Below, one piece after another: positions 24,569 through 35,600 of a stretch of 64,000 nucleotides of DNA. Position numbers and translations under genes: made by a program. Numbering within the stretch: the first letter of the stretch is position 1; the number at the start of each line of letters is the position of its first letter. The notes below the pieces were generated by a model. The model saw only the letters and a list, made by a program, of their open reading frames with translations, did no database searches and had not been told where the DNA came from. The DNA lies in contig JAJOZX010002358.1 of NCBI GenBank assembly GCA_023014485.1, positions 186,001 to 250,000 of the forward strand. Reading direction: 5' to 3'. This stretch comes from Bathynomus jamesi (taxonomy: Eukaryota; Arthropoda; Malacostraca; Isopoda; Cirolanidae).

Positions 24569-24806
24569 ATCCTGTCTGCTTTGGCAGATAGCTGGTGAGG
24601 GAAGCTATATTTATGGGATCTCTTTGCGAGAGACCCGTTGCCCACGTCGGGCTAAATCATGAAAAAGGAAAAAAACTATGGTATTTGTCATTTACCATTA
24701 CTTATTCGGACTATAGTGGATTTAATTTTCCAGAAGATTTCCTTGTTCCATGCACGTCTGTGTTTAACATATAATGTTCTCAGGGAACCATTCTGAGTTT
24801 GTGTAA
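24569..24806. repeat. Direct repeat, copy 2 (lacks the left arm)
   Basis: Same segment as 24110-24353, ending at a TA run. The left arm is absent, so this copy cannot fold on itself, although it could pair with 23971-24113. The 215 bases between the copies (24354-24568) hold nothing I recognise. Confidence 0.8.
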
Positions 24807-25100
24807 TATATATATATATATATATACACAGGGTGTCCGAGAATTATCTGTACAATTTTTGGCTGTTATTAAAAGTCAACCATGAAGTGTAGAAATTCCA
24901 GTGTTGTCCCATTTTACAGAGAATCTCATTAAGTTTTTTCTAATACCAAGTTTTGACAAGTTTTTTAGAAATCCCAGTGTCCGAAAATTATCTGTACAAT
25001 TTCATCTTTTAATAAAATTCTTGATAACACACGTAAAATTCTTAAACAAGATTATTTAGAATCTGTATTTTCAAAAGTTTCTTTTATTAAAGTAACGTTG

Positions 25101-25173
25101 TTACAAACATTCGATATGTGCACCATCAGTGATTCGCAAAACATCCAATCGATAATCCAAATGTTGCCATGTA
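25101..25173 (-). pseudogene. C-terminal piece of the split mariner-type transposase
   Basis: Minus strand, the end of the gene whose main part is 28154-29114. Visible: TWQHLDYRLDVLRITDGAHI, then the stop TAA at 25101-25103. This C-terminus is common in arthropod mariner-type elements. Element B separates it from the rest, and removing one copy of CGCTGCA rejoins the frame. Confidence 0.8.
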
Positions 25174-25180
25174 CGCTGCA

Positions 25181-28153
25181 CCGTGTAGGGTGTCAATTTG
25201 GGAGGTGAAAATTAATTTTTGCCAATTCCTTCACTGAGGGGTTTTAAAAATATGCTTTTGGATGTGAAGAATTCAATCTGCTATTATTTTTGTGATTGCT
25301 CAACACTTAGCTTGGTAAATTTACGTTTGGTTGAAAGCATAAATTGCTCTCGGAAAACAACATTTATTAATTTTTAGCTTCTCAAATGTCAGGTAATGCT
25401 ATAAAAATTTTAGTTTCTCTGCATAAAACATATCCTAGAATCATCAACAATATCCTTGTAATCATAAAACAACATTAGAAGTAATGACATCAGTAAAAAC
25501 AAATATTTAAACAACAAGTTTTCATCAAGTCTTCTTTGATTCGTTCTTGGACATCAGCCGCCGACTTGCTTCTTGGCCTCTGATATAGCCCTCACGTTTC
25601 TCATGTGTATCCACCCTGCCTGCTGCCTCTGTGACTTGTTTCACACACCTCTCTATTGACTGAGCATGACAGGGCCACTGTGGAACTTGCATAGGCTTGT
25701 CAAAGAACTTCTTTACTTCCGCTGTAGTCAGTTTACATGTCAAAGGAGGTTCAAATACCCCGTCAGACCAGTCTGTCAGCTCCAACACGGAAGAAGCACT
25801 GGGGTTGATGGAAGGTGTCTTCCTGGGACGTACAGAAAGATATCCAAGTGTGTCATCATCTCCACCCCTCATGTCAACAATCTTTTGGACACCAGCTCTC
25901 CTCTCCTCACTGTCATCTGAGCACAAGAGTGTCTGGATTATCATTTCGCTGAATGTATACCATGCTGAGCGCTTGATGGTTGGCAAAACACCATCCACTA
26001 CAGCCTTCTTTTGCAGCCTAACTAGCCGCAGCTGAAACAAGATGTGGCGTGGGCCTTCCACCCAAGAGTGTTTTACTTTGATGTTGAACCAACAGGGGTA
26101 GTATACATCAACAATGTATTCCACTATCAGTCTTAAGTTGTTGAAGGTTTTGCCTTTAAGGCCATGTTTTGAAACCCATATGGACAAAGCCTGTTTGCTG
26201 TTGTCAACCACCTTGAATGGCTCACTGGACCAATTTCAAGAAGGGCCAGATCTGTGGGAAGTTCTCCTGTCCTTATGGCCTGTGTGATCCTATACCCGTA
26301 CGCTTGATCAGTAGAGAGATCCTTTACGACATTGTCACTCAGTGAAGTAAGAGGCTCTCCAATTGAGAGTTTGGTGAATGAAGGATCAATTTCAAGTTCG
26401 GTTGCAGTGTCTAGCATCTTGCCAATGTTACCTGTCCACTTGTTGTTAGACAAGGTCTTCCCATCCAGTGCTGTGATCAAGTGTCGCAGGGGTAACTCGT
26501 TAGTGTGGAGGGCACAAACCAACCAGATCAGCTTACGGCAAAGCTTGACCTCTACCCAATGCATGGAACAACCCTCCCAGCCAGTGTTAACATTTGTAGA
26601 ATCACCTCCAATGGCCTGCAGGCTTTTATCAATGCCCTTCTTCTTCATGAAATCTACAAGATTATCAGCAATAACTTCAGCAGGTTTTTTTCTCGTTGAG
26701 CCTTTCTCAGGAGTGAAGTGGTAGAGATATCTTCCACCTGGCTCACTGCACACAGAATAATGCTCTTCTTTGATGATGCTGGGGAACTTTAGTTGTATCT
26801 TGACGGCCGTCAAAGAAGATGCAGTCAATTTCACCCTTCTTACAAAGATCATCAAATTCCTGATCCAGGGACCTCATAACTTTTTCTTGGGCCTTCTTGA
26901 CTTTATTGTGATCAACTACAAGTCTCTTGTCTTCTTCAGTGATCAAGCCAGCATCCATAAAGGCAGCAGTGGTGATGGCAGCTGTGGCACGCAGGCCAAC
27001 ACCATATCTGATGCTATGCATAGCAACATTAGGTATTTCTAATGTGTTGTACTCTGGCTTTTTATTGGAAGTTGAAGACGTGCTTGGTATTTCTAATGTC
27101 ACTTCATAACTTCCATCCTTTCCATCTTGAGCATCAGCTATTTGTTCTTCATTTTCATCATCAGAGAAAATTATTTCATTTGATGGCATTGAAACATCCT
27201 GCTTACTTGTCTGCTTATATTCAGCAAGCCTTCTTTCGTCTTCTTGCCGCTTCTGCATTTTGACTTGTCTGTGTTGTGCTCAGGTCCAATAGAACCAGAC
27301 TTGTCTCTCTGACCTTTAATGAAAGCAAGTTCCTTCACAGGGATCTTCATCTCCCTAGGGCATGTACAGTTAATGTGAGTTTCGTTTTTGCAACCAGCAT
27401 CTGCAAGGCAGCCAAATTCAGAGCAGAGAACACTTTTACACTTGCAACTGAGGATGTCAAAAAGTTGTCAAGTTTTGCAATGAAAGCCTCTTTGACATGT
27501 AGCTTTCCTCTCCCAAGAGATATGTTTTTGGCCTGCTCCCAGCTCTCTTGGATCTTGTTTAAGATTGTGACTCGTGAATTTACAACGGGGGCTACAAAAG
27601 AACTGTTTGCTCGTTCCCACTTTTCAAGCACTTTAGGGTAAATGTCCTTTGCAAGACTGGCTGCTGGGTAGTTTCTCACATCCTCACCACTTTGTTCTCT
27701 TAGCAGTAGCCCATATTTCAGAACGTCTCGCAGAGTTGGGAGTTCAGAGGGCAACAACTCTCTACCAGTTCCAATTAGGTTGCTCATATGTGTGAATGTC
27801 CCCAGTCTTGTCCTCCTTTTAGAAGCCATTGTAGGTCAATTCCCACTGGTTAGGATGATAGCACTGACGGACAAGTAATCTTCAGCATACTGATGAATAT
27901 GTTTCAACCTGTGAAATAAGCAAAAACAGCAGTGCATTATATATACAGCATATATAATTATTAATATAATAATTATTATATAATTCCACAAAAAAGTCAA
28001 AAAAGTCACTATTTTTATGTAGCTTCTTACCAAGCAAAACTAAATTATATTAAATTAACAAAAATATCTTTAGAATTCCTAAGTCATGCTGCAACTTTTT
28101 AGCACCCCTCATATTTGGAATTTGAAAGTTGAAAAATTCGACACACCCTAAGT
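25181..28153 (-). mobile_element. DNA transposon element B, superfamily not assigned
   Basis: It lies inside a mariner transposase and is flanked by CGCTGCA at 25174-25180 and 28154-28160, a 7-bp target duplication. The ends are imperfect inverted repeats sharing TAGGGTGT (left CCGTGTAGGGTGTC; right, inverted, ACTTAGGGTGTGTC). It is 2973 bp and encodes a broken transposase (25525-27829). Motif order and TTAGGG-like ends resemble element A. The 3' side (25181-25524) and 5' side (27830-28153) show no other gene. Confidence 0.75.
25525..27829 (-). pseudogene. Element B transposase, RNase-H-fold type, broken
   Basis: It starts at an ATG (27827-27829), MASKRRTRLGTF. Blocks in order: ELPTLRDVLKYGLLLRE (about 27745), LEKWERANSS (about 27625), FFDGRQDT (about 26815), IGGDSTNVNTGWEG (about 26605), CALHTNELPLRHLITALDG (about 26510), LSTDQAYGYRI (about 26320), SHSRWLTTANR (about 26230) and a C-terminal part ending TGA at 25525-25527. 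The two Asp in FDGR and GGD and the C-x-x-H in CALH are the likely catalytic-core landmarks; this is inferred from transposases in general. At least four frameshifts (near 27350, 27260, 26810, 26190) make it non-functional as given. Confidence 0.7.
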
Positions 28154-29114
28154 CGCTGCAGCATATCCACATCAATTCGCTCAATAGCATCTGTGATTCT
28201 TGCTTTTAAATCATCAATGTCTGTCACCCGCGTATTGTACACAAGATCTTTGACGAATCCCCAAAGAAAGAAATCACAGGGTGTGATGTCGGGAGATCTA
28301 GCAGGCCAATGAATTGCACCTCCACGGCCAATCCACCTGTTTGGGAATGTCTCATTCAGGGACTTACGGACGATCAAGGCCCAATGTGGCGGTGCGCCAT
28401 CTTGCTGAAAAATGATGCGTGGATGCAGTGCTTCCAATTGCGGATAGACAAAGTGTTGCAACATGTCCAGGTAGGTATTGGAGGTCACTGTTGATTCACC
28501 GAAGAAAAATGGTCCAATCACGCGATCATGTAACAGGCCACACCACACATTAACTTTAGGACTGTCTCTGATGTGCTCTTCTATGCAATGTGGATTTTGT
28601 GACCCCCATATGCGCACATTTTGTTTGTTTACCTTGCCTGAAACATGAAAAGTTGCCTCGTCCGAAAACATGATTCTTGCCAAGAACGCATTGTCCTGGT
28701 CGACTCTGTCAAGCAGAGTCATTGCAAATTCCTTACGGGAGACCTTATCTTCTTGCGTAATCTGTTGCAAGATTTGAACTTGTAAGGATGCAACTTCAAA
28801 CGTTTACGCAAGACATCATGCACTGTCGAACGAGGTATCTGTAACTCTCGTGATGCAATTCTTGTCGACTTGCGTGGACTGCGAACAAAAGCCTCTCGAA
28901 TGCGCTCGACATTTTCAAAAGACGTTGGAGGCCGCCCTGCTCCTTTTTTATGCTCTACACTTCCAGTTTCCTTAAACCTTTTATACCAAGCTCGTATGGT
29001 TATTCTTGATGGAGGGTTTCTGTTGTAATTAGTTCTAAACCTTCGTTGAACTTGTGTATCTGATTTTGTTTCGATAAACCATTCAACACACTGTGCTTTC
29101 TCCTGTGGATTCAT
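28154..29114 (-). pseudogene. Mariner-type transposase, main part, one frameshift
   Basis: It starts at the ATG at 29112-29114 (MNPQEKAQCVEWF). The N-terminal helix-turn-helix region is followed by the linker RAWYKRFKETGSVEHKKGAG. The catalytic core shows FSDEATFHVSG, FQQDGAPPHW and WPARSPDITPCDFFLWG. There are 36 residues between the second and third Asp, matching the intact element at 29293. A one-base shift near 28760 divides it into two frames, and element B cuts it after DMLQR. It is related to, but clearly different from, the intact transposase next to it. Confidence 0.85.
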
Positions 29115-29292
29115 TAAGGATGAGGGGTGTGTATGAATATCTGAAAAAGAAAAAACTTGTCAAAACTTATCAGAAAAAACTTAGTTTCTCTGTAAAATGG
29201 GACAACACTGGAATTTCTACACTTCATGGTTGACTTTTAATAACAGCCAAAAATTGTACAGATAATTCTCGGATACCCTGTATATATATATA

Positions 29293-30653
29293 CAGGGTGG
29301 GGCACGGGAATCAAGTGTTTTTTGAATAGCTAGTAATCGGCCATTAGGAATGGGAGGGGCGTGCGGTAGGTAGCATTCCATTCCTGGGTTCATAGCATTT
29401 AACTTTAACTAACACTCACCTTTATCTTTCAGGTGCCATCATGGAGCAGTGGACGTTAGAACACCGCATGTTCGCGTATGATCATTTTGTTAGGAGTGGC
29501 GAGTCAGTGACAGCAGTTCAGCGTGCGTTTCGCCGCAGATTCAACATTCATCGAAATGACTCTGTTCCCGCTCGTTACACAATCTTACGTTGGGTTAACA
29601 ATCTTCGAACAGGAGGCTCAATAATGAAAACAAAACCGAAGGGGCCGCAACGCACTGTGCGTACTCCAGAGAACGTTGAAAGGGTCAGACAAGCGATGTT
29701 GCAAAGCCCAGGCCGCTCTGCTCGGAGACATTCAGCTGCACTCGGAATCAGCAATCGTACTGTTAGACGGATTTTGCATGAAGAATTACATTTTCACCCA
29801 TACAAGTTAGCGATGGTGCAGGAATTGAATGTAAACGATTGCCCCCAACGACTGAATTTTGCACAGGAAATGCTTGCACTTTATGAGCAGAATGAAAACA
29901 TGATGGTGGTAATGAGTGATGAAGCCCATTTCCACCTTAATGGGGCCGTCAACAATCAAAACTGTCGGTATTGGGCTGCTGAAAATCCGCGACAACTCCA
30001 TGAAAAACCGCTGCATAGCCCTAAGGTTACAGTTTGGTGCGCGGTGGGAAAGTTTGGCGTCATCGGTCCCTATTTCTTCGAACAAAATGGGGTTACCGTT
30101 ACCATAACATCTGGGCGTTACATTGAGATGGTGAACACCTTTTTCATCCCTGAGTTACGAAGAAGGCGTATTGCTCGTCGACATTTGTGGTTTCAGCAAG
30201 ATGGGGCCACGCCACACACCGCCAGAGCGTCAATGGCTGTTCTTCGCCCCCTGTTTCCCAACCATCTCATTTCGAGATTTGGTGACATTGCATGGCCCCC
30301 TCGGTCCCCTGACTTGTCCACATGTGACTTCTTTCTATGGGGGTACCTCAAGTCACGTGTCTACGAGGACAAGCCCCGTACATTAGATGCATTGAAGGAA
30401 GCGATCCGTCAACAAATCATCCAAATCAACAGAGACCTGCTGGGAAGAGTGGAGGCCAATTTTCGTAAACGCCTTCAACAATGCGTCGACGGCCAAGGAC
30501 ATCATATGCCAGATATAATTTTCGGTACATGATTATTATGACATGAAATGCTATGTTCTTACGAATGTTGTTCTACCAATATATTTTCTTTACAAAAATA
30601 AATATCATTTTCCTGATTATTCCAAAAACACTTGGTTCCCGTGCCCCACCCTG
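29293..30653 (+). mobile_element. Intact mariner-type (IS630/Tc1/mariner) transposon
   Basis: It is 1361 bp, bounded by about 30-bp TIRs (CAGGGTGGGGCACGGGAA at 29293; the inverse ends at 30653) with one mismatch, and by TA on each side (29291-29292, 30654-30655), the target duplication of this superfamily. One uninterrupted transposase frame lies inside. Of all elements in the window this one has the least damage. Confidence 0.93.
29441..30532 (+). CDS. Mariner-type transposase, 363 residues, open
   Basis: It cuts and pastes its own element. ATG at 29441 in the context ATCATGG, TGA at 30530-30532. The N-terminal helix-turn-helix region covers residues 1 to about 120 (AVQRAFRRRFNIHRND, SNRTVRRILHEELHFHPYK). 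The catalytic Asp residues are D160 (MSDEAHFH), D254 (QQDGATPHTA) and D291 (RSPDLSTCDFFLWGYLK), giving 36 residues between the second and third, a spacing outside the classical DD34D mariner and DD34E Tc1 groups. Length is normal for the superfamily and no stop or shift is seen. A TTTATCTTTCAGG stretch 8 bases before the ATG resembles a splice acceptor but could be chance. Confidence 0.93.
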   Translation: MEQWTLEHRMFAYDHFVRSGESVTAVQRAFRRRFNIHRNDSVPARYTILRWVNNLRTGGSIMKTKPKGPQRTVRTPENVERVRQAMLQSPGRSARRHSAALGISNRTVRRILHEELHFHPYKLAMVQELNVNDCPQRLNFAQEMLALYEQNENMMVVMSDEAHFHLNGAVNNQNCRYWAAENPRQLHEKPLHSPKVTVWCAVGKFGVIGPYFFEQNGVTVTITSGRYIEMVNTFFIPELRRRRIARRHLWFQQDGATPHTARASMAVLRPLFPNHLISRFGDIAWPPRSPDLSTCDFFLWGYLKSRVYEDKPRTLDALKEAIRQQIIQINRDLLGRVEANFRKRLQQCVDGQGHHMPDIIFGT

Positions 30654-30679
30654 TATAATATATATATATATACACGCAC

Positions 30680-31477
30680 AGCAATTCCTCGTTTAGTGCG
30701 GTTTCGATTAATGCGATTTTCGAGTTAGTGCGCTTTATAATTTGACACCACATTTCAGATAATACGGGTCCACATTCGAGTTAGTGCGGTTTTCTGCTTA
30801 GAGTACAGTACTGGATGTAAACTAAAATTTTCAAACGACGCACGCACAAAGCGCGGGAAATCAGTGTAGACACTGCAAATGTTCGTGAATTGCTTGAATC
30901 TCGTACAGAAGAACTCAATAATAATGACCTTGTTAATTTAGAACAACAGCGTGCATTTGAAGAAGAGGACAATTGTAAAAGCAGATGAAAATGAACCATC
31001 GAAGGAGTTCACTTTAAAAGAATTCGACGAAATGTTTCGCACCCTTGAAACTTTAAAGCGGCAAACTATGGATGGTGATCCCAACATCGAACGAAACATG
31101 CGAGTCCGCCGAAACCTGGAGAAAGATATTAGCTGCTACAGAAAAATGTATGAGAAGAAGAAAAATAACGCGGTTCAAACTTCGCTATTGAAGTATTTTT
31201 CCAAAAAATAAATTACGTAATTTTTCCCACCTTTTTTATGCATATGCTTTTGTTTCAAATAAACTTTTGATTAATGAAAACTATTATTATTATCCTTTGC
31301 ATTCATATTACAATGAAAAATAGTTTTAAAAAATGCATTTTTTAAAATTTTGTACATATTTTGAAAATCTTAGAATCAATTACCCTTTTTTGTATTGAAT
31401 ACTGTTTTCGATTAGTGCGATTTCAATTAGTGCAGCACTTTCCAGGCACGCATTAACCGCACTAATCGAGGGATTGC

Positions 31478-31478
<1 letters not shown>
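30680..31478 (+). mobile_element. Tigger/pogo-type transposon, internally deleted
   Basis: The ends AGCAATTCCTCGTTTAGTGC (30680) and the inverse of AGCAATCCCTCGATTAGTGC (ending 31478) lie in TA runs. About 800 bp remain of what is usually a 2-3 kb element; only the transposase C-terminus is kept. Subterminal TTAGTGCGGTTT-like motifs recur at both ends. Confidence 0.75.
30860..31211 (+). pseudogene. Tigger-type transposase C-terminal remnant
   Basis: First block DTANVRELLESRTEELNNND (near 30870), then after a frameshift near 30965 FTLKEFDEMFRTLETLK (31010), a DPNIERNMRVRRNL block (31080), YRKMYEKKKNNAVQTSLLKY (31140) and a stop at 31209-31211. The acidic helix followed by a C-terminal QTSL-x-x-[FY]F-like end is characteristic of Tigger/jerky-type transposases. 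The DNA-binding and catalytic parts are absent. Confidence 0.75.
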
Positions 31479-31518
<40 letters not shown>

Positions 31519-31542
31519 GTATGTATATTTCCCCCCCCCCCC
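31479..31542. repeat. (TA)n, (GTAT)n and C-run
   Basis: TA units to 31506, five GTAT units to 31526, then a 12-base C-run (31531-31542). Confidence 0.9.
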
Positions 31543-31670
31543 AAGATGTGTCCCTGAAATTATTGCGGTTCAATATACCTTCTTCCACGATTACATTTTC
31601 TCTTTTTGGTTTCCTCGATTTTGACTCGTAAAAATCGAACAAACTGAAAACTTATATTCATGCTAATAAG

Positions 31671-32010
31671 CAAAGCTGGGCACAAACCGTTAATCCGTTA
31701 ATCGTTAATTAACGAAGTTAACTTTTTCGTTAACGATTTAACTTTTAAGTTAACTTTGAAAATCATTATCGGACTAATTAACTTCCGTTACATTTAACTT
31801 CCGTTAACTCAAGTCCGTTAACCCAAAAAATTCATAAATAAACAAGATCCAGGGGGAGGAACAAGCCTACCTTCGGACTCTGCTGCCAACAGTTGCTGCG
31901 ACAATCTTCAGGCTTAAGGACTTGAAGTCCAAGGGCCTCGTCTACTGCAGCGCCTTGGTCGACGCACTTTTGGCAGGCATCGACAAAAGGTTTGGGCCCC
32001 CCCTGGAGGA
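31671..32010 (+). mobile_element. hAT element, left end and transposase fragment
   Basis: It begins CAAAGCTGGGCAC at 31671, a hAT-like TIR, followed by many GTTAAC/CGTTAA subterminal repeats to 31825. Then comes coding sequence of a hAT transposase C-terminal half (GEEQAYLRTLLPTVAATIF near 31860, GIDKRFGPPLED near 31978), directly after the end region, so the front of the gene is deleted. It is cut at 32010 by the BEL/Pao array. GAGGA at 32006-32010 is the target duplication. Confidence 0.8.
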
Positions 32011-32602
32011 TGTTATTTTATTTATTTGTTGGGTTCAAAATCCCAGCTGAGCCGTGAACGGCCAAATTCTAAAGGGCCAGTTCTACCTACAGCCCAAGTT
32101 AAGCTAAAATTAAAACTTACGGATTTGAGATCCTATTAGGTCCTACCTCAGGGTTGCTGACTCGATGCGGGCCTACCTTAGACCTTAGTTACATGAATTT
32201 AATATGAAAACAAAAGGGGTACTATTTATGGTCTTCTTTCTCAACCTTGCAACAACAACGCAACCTGGACTATTGCACGATGCAACAATCTTGTATCTAA
32301 ACAACCAAACTGAATTGCAAGAGAGCTCTCTATCAGACCACACCCTGTACGTACGACATCCCACAAACGAGTAGAAAGGACGCGCAGCCCCAAAATGATG
32401 CCACCAGAGTCCCAAACACTGATGCCACAAGAGCCCAAAAATGCTAGCTCTAAATTAAGTGAATTTTTCACTAACCTTACAATTATGAGATGGATATATA
32501 TACAACTTAACTTAATATATACAAGCAATGCTGCATCAATCAGCTTAGTCATCATATCGCCTTGGGACAACAATGGTTCTTCCTCTTCTAGATTTTCTAA
32601 CA
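32011..32602 (-). repeat. BEL/Pao LTR 1 (array 3' end)
   Basis: 592 bp, 3' LTR of unit 1. It contains the last 58 bases of that unit's pol frame and stop (32545-32602). GGTGGGG-rich purine tract on the minus strand next to 32603 is the likely polypurine tract. Confidence 0.9.
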
Positions 32603-35600
32603 CCCCCCACCGAAGAGGCATTGTTGTCGTTACCTTCTGCAAGGTTAGCCAAGCCTTCTCCATGAGGCTGTAACTCAAATGTTTCATCTTGACTATCTGT
32701 GTTTTTGCTGATTTCTAAAGCATAGAGTTTTTGTATAGGTCTCTTTAACTTTCCTCCTGAAGTCTTTACCAGTGCAGACATAACTAAATTGTCTTTGCCA
32801 ACAAACAACTCTTCAATTATGCCAAGCTTCCAGCATTGCCTTGGTCTTTCATCCCCAATCATTACCACTTCTCCCACCTTGATACAATTTGCATTGGAGC
32901 CCTTTACCTTGCCTGATGGGTAATAATTGAGTTCTGGCAAGTATTCCATCTGCCACCTTTTCCATAACTGATCTTGTAGCTCTTCAAGGTACCTGAACCG
33001 TCTGGTTAACTCTCCTTGAGTGTTCTGGATAGGCTGCAAGTCTTATGGCACACTGGGGCTTGATGTTAATCGTTTACCACAAAGAAAATGATTTGGTGTC
33101 AATGGCTCTGCATCCTGCATACTGTTGTAAACAAAAGTGATAGGCCTACTGTTCACCATTGCTTATACTTCACATAAAACAGTAGAGAATTCTTCTTTGC
33201 TCAAATGAGCATTAGCTAAAAGTTTTTTTAATGGACACTTTACACTTCTCACTAGCCTTTCCCAAAATCCACCCCACCATGGTGCTCTCTCAACAATAAA
33301 CTCCCACTGTACCCCTTGGTGTGAAAAGTAGGATTGGAATCCTTCCTCTTTTAGCAAGGACCAAACTTCTTGGAGTTCCTTTGCAGCCTTTTTGAAGGTT
33401 TTTGCATTATCCGATATGATTTTATTTGGGAAACCCCTTCTGTTCACAAACCTTTTAAAGGCCAAAAGAAATACATCACTACTTAAGTTGCTTACCAACT
33501 CCAAATGGATTGCTCTGGTGGTAGCACAGGTGAAAAGACATACAGTATATAACCTTTGTTAGACTCCCCTCGCTCATACACATAGACTGGCCCTGCAAAG
33601 TCTACTCCCACTACATCAAATGGGGCAGTATAGACACACCGTTCTCTTGGAAGTGGAGCCACCTTTTCATAATAAGGCTTTGCACTCCAACGCTTGCAAA
33701 CCACACATTTATGCAAGACCTTTTTTACTACTTGTCTAATTTTGGGAATCCAAAATTGTTGTCTAATCTCTATTATCACTTCTCTAACTCCAGCATGTAA
33801 CAGCTTATGATGAGTATCCAGGATCAAAAGGCCCACAAAGTGCCCCCCAGAAGGTAGCAAATTGGATGTCTTTTCTCCTCTGGAAGCCCAGAAAACTGTA
33901 GTCTACCTCCTACTCTCAATAAATCCTGATCCAAAAACACATCCAAACCCTTGAGCGCAGAATGTGTTGGTAGAACCTGTAATGGATGGCTGGTGAGCAA
34001 TTCTCTCTCTTCATCAAATTTTTCCTTCTGCATATATACCACCCAGTATTTCCTGGCTTGCTGAATCTCATTACTATTCAGAATTCCTTCCCTTCTTGTT
34101 TCTCCCTTAATGTTGTTGGTAAATCTATATACCCATGCTGTCACTCTTAACAATCTTTTCAGACTGCTAATGTCCTCAAGCCTCAATATGGGGTTCTGCT
34201 GCATAACTTGACAACTGTTCACAGCGCATTTTCTCACCTCACTCACCCATGCTTCTTCAGCCTGGCATTCTCCTACAATAGGCTGATTAGAAGGCCAGTT
34301 TTCACTTCCAAGTTTTAGCCACTCCGGCCCATTCCACCACAAACTTGACTGTGCAAGATCTTTCACTGAAATTCCTCGTGTTGGTAAATCAGCGGGGTTT
34401 TCGGTGCCTGGACAATGCTTCCATTGCTTGGGATCTGTGTGCGCTAGAATTTCCTCCACCCTATTGGCAACAAATGGTTTCCATTTCCTTGCATGGCTTC
34501 ATAATAATAGCTTGGAATTTCAGAGAGGGCCAAAGACTTTTGCACTATAACTGCAAGCCGACTAGCAATAACTGCACCCATCAATTCCAACCTTGGAACA
34601 GAAAGCCTTTTCAAAGGTGCTACTCTGCTCTTTGCAGCAACAAACCTGCAACTTACTTCCTCTTGCAATGCGCCTCTTATATAAATACAAGTTGCATAGG
34701 CTTCCTCACTTGCATCACAAAAGATGTGCAGCTCCAAATTGTCTGGACTATCGTTCAACTCTCCAAAGTACCATCTTGGGATTTCAATGTCTCCAAGATG
34801 TCCCAATTCTTTGAACCAATATTTCCACCTTACCACCATATGATCAGGTAACTCTTGGTCCCAACCAAGTCCAATTTCCCAGAGGCTCTGAAACTAAATT
34901 TTTGACTTTATCACAAATGGAGCCAGGAATCCAAGAGGATCAAACCTTTGAAGCCAAACTAAGAGCTGTACGTTTTGTCCACCTTGTCTCATTCTCAGCC
35001 AGCTCTACTAAAGATTTCCCATTGAAGGTAAACAAATCATCATCTTGCTGCCAAACAATGCCTAGCACCTTTGCGTCTATTGCCCACAACTCCTTAATAC
35101 GAATCCTCAATACTTTCTGCTGCATCAGGTACTACACAGGAATGACTCATAAACTCTTGTAATTGCGAATGATTGGTCTGCCATTTTCTAAGCTCCATGC
35201 CAGCCTCCCTCATTATAGCTCTAGCCTCCATGAATATCTGTTTAGCCATTTCTGTATTATCCACGGAACACAGCAAATCATCAACATAAAAATTTTTCCT
35301 TATGTGTTCAATAGTGTTAGGATAGACTTCAGAATATTTCTTAAAATGGTACTGCATAGTAGCTGCCACAGAAATGGACTAGAGCTGAGGCCAAACAACA
35401 CTGACTTCATGCTATATGCTTGAACCTTAGGTTCATTTTCCAACAAGTCTTTCGTATCCACCCACAGATACCTTACTGCATCTCTGTCCTCTGGTTTTAA
35501 CTTTATCCGCAAAAAGGCTTGCTTCACATCTGCAGTCAATGCTACTCTACCAAACCTGAATCTCAGTAACAAGGAAAATAAATCTGCATTTAAATTTGGC

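Larger units (their letters stand above)
24829..29280 (-). mobile_element. Mariner-type transposon split by element B
   Basis: The ends CAGGGTGTCCGAGAATTATC (24829) and the inverse at 29280 (one mismatch) lie in TA runs. The arms pair for about 140 bases. Taking out element B and one target duplication leaves about 1470 bp with a single transposase. A second, shorter TIR-like sequence (CCGAAAATTATCTGTACAAT) lies inside the left arm near 24984, suggesting the outer 140 bases of the left end are an inverted copy of the right end. Confidence 0.85.

Noticed and set aside
25186..28150. TA target duplication for element B
   Set aside because: TA borders the TAGGG ends, but removing the element at TA does not restore the mariner frame, whereas the 7-bp CGCTGCA duplication does.
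34345..34851. Plus-strand frames of about 168 codons recurring in each array unit
   Set aside because: They are antisense shadows of the RNase H part of pol and recur only because the units are copies.
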